Positions 22,072 through 31,014 of a DNA stretch of 64,000 bases are shown piece after piece (position 1 is the stretch's first letter; every line of letters starts with the position of its first letter). The notes beneath the pieces are model-generated. The model saw only the letters and a program-made list of their open reading frames with translations. It ran no database searches and was not told the origin of the DNA. Both the position numbers and the translations under genes were made by a program. The stretch comes from Guillardia theta CCMP2712 (Eukaryota; Cryptophyceae; Pyrenomonadales; Geminigeraceae): the NCBI RefSeq assembly GCF_000315625.1, contig NW_005434587.1:18386-82385 (forward strand), read 5' to 3'.

Positions 22072-23320
22072 GATCCCGCGTGTAGGGCCATCGATCCAGC
22101 CCCAGCCTCCGGCAGGCCGTCTTGAGGGAGGTGAGGGAGATGCCGAGGTGATGGGCCGCCTCTTGCTGGCGGAGGTGGAAGAGCTGCGAGAGAAGGAGGC
22201 GGCTGAGCTGCACGGTCTCGCGCTTGTTGGAGTGACGAGGGCGAGCCTGGACGGCGATACGCTGGAGGATGGTTGGGGAGGAAGGGGAGGAGGGGAAGGA
22301 GGGAGAGGAGGAGGAGCAGGTAGAGTCAGACCAAGGCGAAGACGGAAGAGGGTGAGGGGGAAGGAGGGAGGGGCAGGAGAGGGAAGGAGAGGGGAGATGA
22401 CAAAAGGCAGGGAGGGCGTGATGGGCGAGCATGATGCTTGGACAGAGGCGAGCCGCGGAGTGTGTGGCAGGTGTAGGAGGATGGAGAAGTGTAGAGTAGC
22501 ACTGCCCCTTTTAAAAGCTTCTGGCATGTTTCCCCCAATGTCAGCTCTATAGCCCGTCACGTTACCTGCGCATCATGTTCTATAGCCGGCCAGACGGCCC
22601 AGTGCTGCCCCACATACGAGTGCGGGATTGAGATAGGAGGAGACTATCTTCCTCTTGCTGCCCCCGGGTGGCATGACCAGGGCTCCGGTCCGTGGGGTTG
22701 ACGTGCTGTGCCTCGAAGGCTGTTCCGTGACGGTTTTCTGTTGCTCATCCGACTCCCTAGTCCGGGAGCCACTGCTGCGCCCGGGCCGGGCTCTCGGGCT
22801 CAAGGTATCCGAAAAACCAGCTCAGCTCGGAGTTGAACTTTGGACGCTGATCGTTGGATCAACTTGTGACTCCGATGGCTGCTGCGCGCTTGACGGACTC
22901 CTTGTCTGAACGTTCGTCGGCGGCGCCGCCGCAATCGGCGCCGAGCATCCGATGCGAGCGATCGATGTCAGCGGTCAGATCACGAGTCTCAGTCTTCAAC
23001 TAGTATTCATACATCAACATTAAAAGCCACACCACACTGCGAAGAAGAGAATGCCGGGACTCATGACAAGCGGAACAACGGTAGACGTAAGATCTAGTTG
23101 CTAGCGGCGATTTCGTTGAATAATCATGCGGCTAGCGGCTGATCGGACAGGGGAATCCAGTGAAGCCCCGGGCCGGCTCCGAGTCCCATCGGACGACAAG
23201 CTGTTGACCTACAACTACATCCGCTGCATATGAAATAGATCGTTGAAAAAAGAAGGCTGAGGTCTACAATCAACTGCCCTGACATGAAAGATGCCCTCCT
23301 CCTGCCTGTCCCTGCTCCAG
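21672..23320. repeat. Tandem unit 2 of RWP-RK array
   Basis: Period about 1649 bp relative to unit 3. It shares long near-identical stretches with unit 1 both inside the gene and in the region 22500-23300, including the CCCCTTTTAAAAGCTTCTGG element and the LNPALVCGAA-coding (minus) stretch. Differences are mainly short deletions. Confidence 0.85.
21764..22432 (-). CDS. RWP-RK domain protein, copy 2 (intact)
   Basis: Intronless frame of 222 aa. An S/P-rich N-terminus leads to a basic stretch (VQARPRHSNKRE), then the RWP-RK domain: LSRLLLSQLFHLRQQEAAHHLG, SLTSLKTACRRLGL and the signature RWPYTR. The usual motif continues RK; here it is RWPYTRD. A nine-Ser run and a C-terminal acidic/aromatic tail (EEEDWLSSVWD), which may act as an activation domain, follow. 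An A/T box (TTTTAAAA, about 22508-22515) lies roughly 80 bp upstream of the ATG in minus orientation. It is the only copy with a complete frame, ATG and full-length tail, so it is probably the parental gene. Confidence 0.82.
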
Positions 23321-23632
23321 CCTCCCCGCCTGGGTCATAGTATCGGCACTCGACATTTATTATCTTCATCAATCTTCGTCTACTTTACACGCCGGTCCCT
23401 CCTTCAAACCGGTCCTTCAGTCCCACACTGACGACAGCCAGTCCTCCTCTTCCGTCCCCACGTCCCCGACGTCCAGCGAGATCTCCCCTCCTCCGAACAG
23501 CGCCTCCATCATCGTCTCGCCTGGTCGCGCTTGGTCGCCCGAGGCGGGCGAGCTGGCGGGCTCGGGCTCCTGGGCCTCCGACGCCTGGTCGAGAGCCGCG
23601 CGGTCGACTGAGGTCTGGGCCTCCCCCGCGTC

Positions 23633-23667
<35 letters not shown>

Positions 23668-23895
23668 GATCCCGCGTGTAGGGCCATCGATCCAGCCCCA
23701 GCCTCCGGCAGGCCGTCTTGAGGGAGGTGAGGGAGATGCCGAGGTGATGGGCCGCCTCTTGCTGGCGGAGGTGGAAGAGCTGCGAGAGAAGGAGGCGGCT
23801 GAGCTGCACGGTCTCGCGCTTGTTGGAGTGACGGGGGCGAGCCTGGACGGCGATACGCTGGAGGATGGTTGGGGAGGAAGGGGAGGAGGGGAAGG
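23321..23895. repeat. Tandem unit 3 of RWP-RK array (partial)
   Basis: Homology to units 1 and 2 runs from the shared CTCCCCGCCTGGGTCATAG word through the gene and stops near 23895, just upstream of the S-rich segment. The 5' flank of copy 3 is unrelated to the 5' flank of copies 1 and 2. Confidence 0.8.
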
Positions 23896-23944
23896 AAGGA
23901 GAGGAGGAGGATGAATCTGTATCAGAGAGGATCAAGATTGCCAT
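23417..23944 (-). CDS. RWP-RK domain protein, copy 3 (new 5' end, 20-aa internal deletion)
   Basis: The ATG at 23944 gives MAILILSDTDSSSS, then the same RWP-RK core as copy 2. Between RPGE and TMMEALF it lacks 20 residues (ELEGWWGIDG...EASK) present in copies 1 and 2, an in-frame loss of about 60 nt. Its poly-Ser run has ten Ser. An in-frame ATG at 24154 also exists. The upstream sequence (23900-24150) is unlike the other copies, with a TATTTAA near 24020, so this copy has acquired a different promoter and N-terminus and is probably expressed differently. Confidence 0.78.
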
Positions 23945-24473
23945 GGTTGTATCGAAAGGTTGAACGGAACGTGGCGAGAGCAGCAGGGCAAAGGAATGCG
24001 GAGCAGGAGCGGAATGGCTTGTTAAATACAAGAGCTGAATGGAGGAATATCTTGAGGGCCGCACCTCCCACCCCCTACCCCCACTGATATATGGAATAAC
24101 TACCCGTTTATTCTTAAGACTTTTTGCGTCTAGCCGGCTACAGAATGAAATCACTTGTTTTCGCTGTTTTTAATTTTTCAGTCAATGTCAGCGAATGGCA
24201 TCCGTGAACAGAGTGGCACGTCAACACAGTTCTGGTACTAGAATTTACTCAACTTTTTGGGCCGTCATGCCCCCCCCACCCCATCGGTGCCGACGGAGAG
24301 CTCGAAACTCCGAGGCTCAAAACTTTGGTTCGAAAGTTTCAAAGTCTGCCACAAACTTTCAAGTTACTGGGAGTCACTTCAGTGTTCTACTCGGAGCCCT
24401 GTCGGAGTTTCTCTCAGCGGCCCCGGAGGCTGATGTTCTCGCCGAGCCCGCTCCGGTTTCTCACTAGCAAAAC

Positions 24474-24498
24474 TTTTTAACTTAACTTTGAGTAAAGA
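24474..24498. repeat. Right copy of 25-bp direct repeat flanking the RWP-RK block
   Basis: Identical to 19171-19195. About 15 bp further on, TTGAGTTAAGTAAAAC forms an imperfect inverted partner to the repeat, so this side has a local palindromic look. Confidence 0.88.
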
Positions 24499-25375
24499 TA
24501 GAGCCGGACCGGGTTGAGTTAAGTAAAACATCAGTACCAGGACAAGCGGGAGAGTAGGAGGGGGGGAGCGGGGGGACAAATAAGAAGCACATCGTGCACG
24601 TGCAGTATTTGTTCAGCACAGTGCGACCGAGGACGGGCGGCAAAGAGCTTCGGCAGGGTCAGTTTGTCAGCCAAGGTAATCAGCAGTCGACATGAAGGAT
24701 AGCACAAAGATATCAGCATGTTGTGGAATGACGAAATGTGGATTCCCCTTCGTGAAATCGTATGATCGATCTTCCACATCCGTTACAATTTTCTCTCTGA
24801 CTGCAACTGATATGTTCCTCTCCCTGGGCCCCTTGCAGTTTCTTTATGTGACTTTTCTTTTTGAGCAGATTTGATCTCAGCTGAACACCAGCATCAATCC
24901 CATGAGCCTGGATAGATGATGATCGGTACTGGGGTAAGTACTCACCCTAGCACCCCACATGCACCAGTGTTGGCCTGTTCAATGAGGAATCAAACAAATT
25001 CACAGACCTGTTCCGACTATTTCATGAGGATTAGATTGTTTCGATGATTCTCTGAGGACATTCTCACTGCTTGCAAACTAAGTGAACTTTGTTGGCCTTC
25101 CTTCACACTTTTGTTTCGCAGGTCAGAACCAACTGAGAGGGACCCCCGCAAAGATTCGTGAAACTCTTTCTGTATGATACACCCCATGTAGAAATATTCG
25201 CTCTTTATTGTTTACTGTACATGTAGAAATGTTCGCTTTTATTGCTTAATTTAGATGTAGAAATATTCGTTCTTAATTGTTTCTTGTCTATACATCACAG
25301 ATGTCATCAAAGATCAAGTGATCCTCTCGTGTCCTGGTTGACATACGTACCGGGAATGTACCTCCCACTCGAGTC
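24499..25375. other. Non-coding region
   Basis: No exon was recognised on either strand. The only clear structure is an imperfect tandem repeat at 25188-25290. The right part is probably 3' flank of the FAD oxidoreductase gene. Confidence 0.55.
25188..25290. repeat. Three imperfect ~35-bp tandem repeats
   Basis: Units each contain TGTAGAAATRTTCG followed by a T-rich TTATTGYTT segment, starting near 25188, 25220 and 25254. AT-rich; no coding potential. Confidence 0.8.
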
Positions 25376-27795
25376 CTATCGCTTCATGAGCTTGATGAGC
25401 CTTTGCATTCCGAACCTTGCAAGAGGGTGCGAAACCATCCTGTCACAAAGTTCTGAAACTGAGGACTCCAAGGGACGATTTTTAGACCTGACTTGACCAT
25501 CCATAATCACTCTCATCTCCCCACAATCTGCGCACAAGCATTCTGTCATACAAAGGGAGATTAAGACCAAGGCCATCAGGAGGAGAAGGGCAAAAGGGTA
25601 GCGGCAAGAGCAATGAAAACGACAAACGATATTTCATACCATCATGTGTGAACAACTTGTTGGAGATAAGCTCTCTTGGTGAAGGCAGAGCCCTGCGGCG
25701 TTGTCATCGCTGTCCGCAACACACTCAAGAAAGAAGACTTGATGTTCTTGGGTTGCAGTGATCGATCTCTCTTGAGAGCAGGGGGTGCTTGACGCATGCG
25801 TTTCAGCAGAGAGACGACATATTGGCCGATCCCCAGTGAAGCGCTAACACCGGTGGAACGAATTCCAGCGACCGTGATCCAGTTTTCATCTGCAAGCATT
25901 TAAAAACCCTCTGATGATCAGCGAAAACACCTTCACTGCCTTTGATCTGATAGTCTCGAAACTCGGTCGCAGGTCTGAGACCTGTCAAGTCTCGTCATCA
26001 GATATTTCATCTGCATCGTCGTGAAAGGTACCAGCGTAACTTCCAGCCACATCCATGTCTTGTAGTGATGGCACAAGTTGACGTGCATACTTCACCAGGT
26101 TGGCAATCGTCGTCGAGCAAGTAGTTGGCTCGTCTCTCTCGCTGAATCATCATTACGACCATAAAGAACAAGATGAATGCTTACTCTACATCCTCGGCCG
26201 TTGGTCCACAGACAATGTTGCCATAGCTGCAAAGATTTCGCTTCACGCGAAATTTTTTTCTTGATATCAAATGATTACACTGATTGAAATATGTAGACAC
26301 CCTTGGTTTCAGAGGAAGGAATCTGAAGAGTAGAGAGGAATGAGCCTCCGAACGAGCAGAGCCGATACTCACAGGCTGAAGCGGAGGAAGAAAGCTTACA
26401 TCTTCACCATCATGACCTGCAAATACAGCATACTGTCGATCCACAACTTCAGTTGCATTCAGCTGCATAGAGTCTGCTTGACCTGACCTCGACGAGGTCG
26501 GATTGTAAATGGAACTTGTGAACCTTGTGGGTATCGCAGTGTCTCGACCTGTCGGAGAAATTTCGTTATTCCAGTGGTGAAACGTAAAAAAAGACTTTGA
26601 CACCTTGTCAGCAAAATTTCCAGCTGCATTGATGACGAATTTTGTTCGAAAAGTTTGATTTCGATCCGTCAAAAGCTCCCTATTTCGCAATTCTCATCAC
26701 GTTTCCAATCCAGAAACCGTCCGAAAGGACAAGTCGATACCAGCCAACTACCTTCGAATCTTGATCTTTTATTCTGCATACTTTCGAAATCCTTGCATTT
26801 TGCACAATTTCAGCTCCGTGCTGCAAAGCTGAGTTTGCAAGCGAAAGGACGTAAAACCAGGAGTCTAAAACTGTTTCTCCTGGCACCAACAGCGCCCCCT
26901 TGCAGTTGATGCGGTCATTCGAGCAAGGCAAACCGAAAGCAAACCTTCGCTCCGCGTCTTATCCGACTCTCTCTCTCATATAGCTCTTCAGCAGACAAGA
27001 TCCTGGCGCCAGTGTCTCCGATGTCCAGGTTGTCTTGAAGCAACTTCGGGAGGAGCTCCCTTTCTTCGTCCTTCCACGCTATTACCATAGCACCTGATCT
27101 CACCTGTAGAGCAGACATCACCGACTGTCTCCCCTACTTTTCTGGCCATCTTACAGCTGGACAACACATTTGGTCTACGACTTCATGCATCTCGCTCATG
27201 GACAATGACAGGCAGTGTCTCTCCAAACTGATCAATTCTCACAATCCCATCCTCGCAACTGCACTCGAAGGTAACTTCACCTTCCCTCAGGAGCATCATA
27301 TCCTGAATGTTCCGCATGTTGATCAGAGGGAGTAGATCAACAGCTTACCGACTTGCCTGTACACAAGATTCCTGAGTTGCCGGAGCTTGCTCCCATGCAG
27401 ATATCCTCCTGAACGCAATGAGACGAGATTGGAGAAGCAAATGGTATAGACTTTTGCTTCAAGGCAAATCACTTTTAATCCGTCGTAGCGACAAGTCAGT
27501 TCACGAAGAATTGCCATCCCAACAACCTGAAACAGACTTCATTCATTCTAATCTTCCATTTCCCTTCATTCCTTCCCCCCTGAGTTTTAGCATCGAATGT
27601 ATTCTTTCCTGTTCTCCATCTGACCTGTCCCTCCATCCTTCCTTCCCCTCTCCTTTCTCTGTGCATCTGTCCTCTCCTCCCTGTTGCTGCCCTGCTCCTC
27701 TCCCTCCGCTCTCCTCCCCTCCTCTCCCTCCCCTCTCCTCCCCTCCTCCCTCCTCTCACCCCTCCTCCAATGATCGTCACGTCGCAATCCGCCAT
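25376..27795 (-). CDS. FAD-dependent oxidoreductase (DAO/GlpA-like, LhgO group)
   Basis: This family oxidises substrates such as glycerol-3-phosphate, 2-hydroxyglutarate or amino acids with FAD. At least ten exons. The ATG at 27795 gives MADCDVTIIGGG, and after a 5' intron VVGMAILRELTCRYDGLKV, together the Rossmann dinucleotide site. Further exons read ASSGNSGILCTG, VRSGAMVIAWKDEE (near 27110), GALLVPGETVLDSWFYVLSL (near 26890), KFVINAAGNFADK, then VETLRYPQGSQVPFTIRPRR after a short intron, IPSSETKGVYIFQS, YGNIVCGPTAEDVE (near 26200), LRPATEFRDYQI and WITVAGIRSTGVSASLGIGQ (FAD-contacting C-terminal motif, near 25860). A Cys-containing tail (CLCADCGEM) near 25530 may be the last exon. Domain order is complete. 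The substrate is unknown. No targeting peptide is obvious from this start. Confidence 0.82.
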
Positions 27796-27869
27796 GGAAC
27801 CTGCCGCAAACTCGCTTGTTCCAGACAAAAAATCGTTCTAAAGTTGATCCAGATTTTGTTCCAGATTCT

Positions 27870-28045
27870 CGCCAGTGGGCCCGGGGCCGCGTGACTGACC
27901 GTCGTACCAGGGAGGCCCGGCGGCGATCGGACCGGGCAGTTGCTCTGACCGGACTTGAATCGGAACCCGGGCATCGGCCCAGTGACTCCCAGTGACGGTG
28001 ACTGAGCCCGGGCCCGGGGGCGGGGGGTGGGGGGGAAGACAACTG
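27870..28045. other. GC-rich island at the 5' end of the FAD oxidoreductase gene
   Basis: Dense GGGCCCGGG words and repeated GTGACTG/GTGACTC units, abruptly bounded. It lies just upstream of the start codon at 27795 (minus strand) and so occupies the presumed promoter/5'UTR and the gap to the next gene. Confidence 0.6.
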
Positions 28046-28080
28046 GCAATCCTTACTTTGTTAAGCAACAGCACATCAAT

Positions 28081-29672
28081 TCATTCAGAGACTGTCTGGT
28101 TGACGTCAACTGGATCACTGCTGAATGACCCTGCGGAGTCTTCTATCATCGAAGAATGAATATTCTCACATAATGGGTCATCGTCGTCGTCGAGCTGAGA
28201 ATCCAACTTTCGACATTCAGACCTCGGGATTTTCATTTTGCGAAGGAATTTTGGAATGTAGTCAAGAGTATCCTGCAAGAAAGTAGGTGATTTTACAGTG
28301 ATTGCAACAAAGCAGGATGACCCTGGTAACGTTGGTGTAGTTGCTGAAATCCATTGGTTGTCCTCGCTGGACCCTGTAAAGTAGAAGTATATAGCTGATT
28401 AGCATCTCCAACACATTCAAAGGTAGCAATCATTTCTGAAGTTGAAGATCCAAACACAACACAGGGAGTGTTTCCTTACATATCGTGCGCCTTCATTGCC
28501 CATTCCGTCATTGAGTCTGAGAAATTTGAAGAAGCAAGGTCTTCAGGACTCTCTCAGAAGAACTTCGATACAACCTACGGAGCTTGAACTTTCAGGCTTT
28601 CTAATCTGAGACAGTCCAGCCCGCTTCAATACCTGTCAAGAAGGTAAAGAGGTCGAAGACACGGAGCAGAGCAGAGGACCTCGTTCTGTTCTTTCCGCAC
28701 TCTCTCTATCTCATCAAAATCTGCGGGACTCACTCCAAAATAGCTCACCTGCCATATTGTAAGTCAACAGTGATGCCTCCTGTAGCAATCGACGCTCACC
28801 GCATACGCATTGCTCTCGCTTTGCTTGGCATACTCTAGAGCCTTGCGCTTTCTTTCCAAGTAGTGCTTTCCTTCCGGTGTGTCATACCTGATTCATGTCA
28901 GAGTTGCAGATTCCTCTTGCACTTACCATTTCCGTCCATAGACATCCGATAAATCTGCACTCAGGATACCACCTGCATGCAAGCTCTGTCATTTGACGTA
29001 GATCGAGGAGCAACTTTGTCGTGCCTTTGTCATTGTCACCAAACAGATATTCCAAGTAGCTCATCAGATTCATGTCTTCCGCTCTTTGTGACTCCTGCCA
29101 CCAAGACTGCACGTCAGGATAGCAACTTGTGCGCAAGATTCTCATTGCCTTGGTTTGTATCTTCTGTTCTCTCTTGGTTCCATGCTGAAGTTTCTTCAGC
29201 GTAAAGGTTCTGTTCACACTGTATTTGCCATAATATCGCGATTGTGTGTGTTTCCTCTTAGATCGCTCACTCCGTCGATCGAACAGCAAATCCAACACCC
29301 GCCACCTGTTCACACCTCACTGAACCAGCTCTGATCATGCGGGAGGTACCATGCCGCTGTCTCTTCGTTGGGCAAGTCCTTGTACTTTCCTGTGAGCAGA
29401 GTGGACCTTGAATCGCTATTCGACTTCTTAAAGACGGATGATGAAGCCTGCTCTACTCTGCCTGATTTCTTTTTCGAACCTCCTCCACGAAGGCGATGGC
29501 AACAGACCGTCTGTGAAGCGCTCGCTGGCACGACGTTGGCTGGAAGAAACAAGAGGAAGAGACAGAGGAAGAAGACAAGCACGCGGCAGGGCGAGAGAGG
29601 AGAAGAGTTTGGATTTCTAGGAGTTACAGCAACAGCGCGTGACAAATCTTTAGGAGTCAAAACGATGTTCAT
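28081..29672 (-). CDS. Unknown protein with hydrophobic leader and LRGG motif
   Basis: No family was recognised. The first exon has a hydrophobic segment (LVFFLCLFLLFLPANVV) followed by ASASQTVCCHRLRGGGSKKK, the same leader-plus-LRGG layout as three other genes in this window. Later exons carry SWWQESQRAEDMNLMSYLEY and ACRWYPECRF (near 28900-29110), YDTPEGKHYLERKRKALEYA (near 28800-28890), YFGVSPADFDEIERV (near 28690-28745), and an acidic end (LDDDDDPLCE) with stop at 28081. The body is charged and alpha-helical, without a membrane segment after the leader. Start at 29672 or 29720; the hydrophobic segment is 35-50 residues in, so the true start may be further internal. Confidence 0.6.
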
Positions 29673-29739
29673 CGGAGCGTGAGAGCTATGAAGCGAGCAG
29701 ATGAGAAAGAAGCAGGACAAGGGTAGGATGAGGATGAGG

Positions 29740-29880
29740 GAGAAATGAGGGAGGGGGTGAGGTTGAGAGCGATGGGGAGGAGGGAGAGGAGGGAGAGGGA
29801 GAGGAGGACGACAAGGAGGAGGAGGAGAAGAAGAAGAAGAAGGAGGAGGAGAAGAAGGAAGAAGAGGAGGAGGTGGTGGT
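29740..29880. repeat. Purine-rich (GGA/GAA)n tract
   Basis: About 140 bp of almost pure purine on the plus strand in the divergent gap between the LRGG protein gene and the DUF4604 gene. Confidence 0.85.
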
Positions 29881-30035
29881 GGTGGGGAGCTGGATCATCG
29901 CCATTCAATCCGTCCCATCACCACCATGTTCAGTGTTAGTGTGTCGGGGAGCAAACTTTGAAACTTTCAAGGTCAAATCTTTGAGGGCAAATTGTATTAT
30001 TAGAAAATTATGGGGAAGTGAAAACTTTGAAGGCC

Positions 30036-30921
30036 ATGGGGCGGCATGGATACGGCGAGGATGGCATGTAAGAATGTCCTTGATCCGGCCTACCCTTCCT
30101 CCTCCTCCTCCTCCTCCTCCTCCTCCTCCTCCTCCTCCACAACCACCACCACCACCTCCTCCTCCCCGCCTACTTTTCCCTCCTCTCTGTCTCCTTTCCA
30201 GTGTCCTCGACAAACCTGTACTTGTCCTCCCCCCTGCCCACCCTTAGTCCTTGTCTGGTGCTCGTCGTTCCATGCTTCCTTGGTATCCTTCCGCTGTCGT
30301 AACGTGCATTTCTGTGTTCTCTGCATTATGACCGTCATACCCAGCTATCCTGCTGCCCGATCATTTATCATTCACGCTAGCTATGCGCTAATGATCTTTC
30401 CTTGCTGCAGCAACAGGCAGGACAAGTCCATCTCCGGCATAGGAGGGCGGGGAGGAGCACCGCAGTTCACAGCATACGTCCCCAAGTTCTTGAGGGAGCT
30501 CGGGGGAAGCAGTGCCCCTGAAGGATCCATCGCAGGGAGGAAGCGCTCGCAGCAGGCAAAATTCGGTCCAGTGGACCAGGAGGAGGAGAGCGAGGAAGAG
30601 CGGGACTATGATGGCCTTGCATCTAAGATTCAACAGGATGGAGGAAGCATCGTGCTTCCCGAGGAGCTGGGCAGGAATGCGCGAACGATCAAACGAACCA
30701 AACGAGCTGGGGACAAGGAGGCAGCGGTGACTGAGGAGAAGAAGGATGAGGGGAAAGCCAAGGAGGAAGAGGAGGAAGAGAAGATCGAGTACGACGAGCA
30801 CGGCAACCCTAAGATAAAGTTCAAGAAGAGGGAGAAAGAGGCAAAACCACCCACCAAGAGCAAAGGAAAAGGTGTTAAGAATGTCAAACTCCTGTCTTTC
30901 GACGACGAAGAAGGTGAATGA
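30036..30921 (+). CDS. DUF4604 / KIAA1143-like small nuclear-type protein
   Basis: Two exons (30036-30067 and 30411-30921) join through an Ile codon (MGRHGYGEDG-I-NRQDKS). The N-terminal GAPQFTAYVPKFLRELGG and the C-terminal VKLLSFDDEEGE are the two conserved ends of the DUF4604 family, which includes human KIAA1143. The middle is highly charged and low-complexity (EEEEEEKIEYDEHGNPKIKF). Function is unknown even in animals. The intron starts with a (CTC)n tract at 30096-30135. Length about 180 aa, normal for the family. Confidence 0.82.
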
Positions 30922-31014
30922 GGGGCGATGAAGCGGATGAGGAGGGATGGGAGACGGTCGAAGGAGGAAGAACCATCGTGTAAGTCGAGTTCACTGTCAG
31001 TACAGTATTGCTAA

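Noticed and set aside
20129-22560. Alternative minus-strand frames of 175-229 aa over the RWP-RK copies
   Set aside because: Frame-shifted shadows of the RWP-RK genes caused by GC-rich composition; no domain in them.
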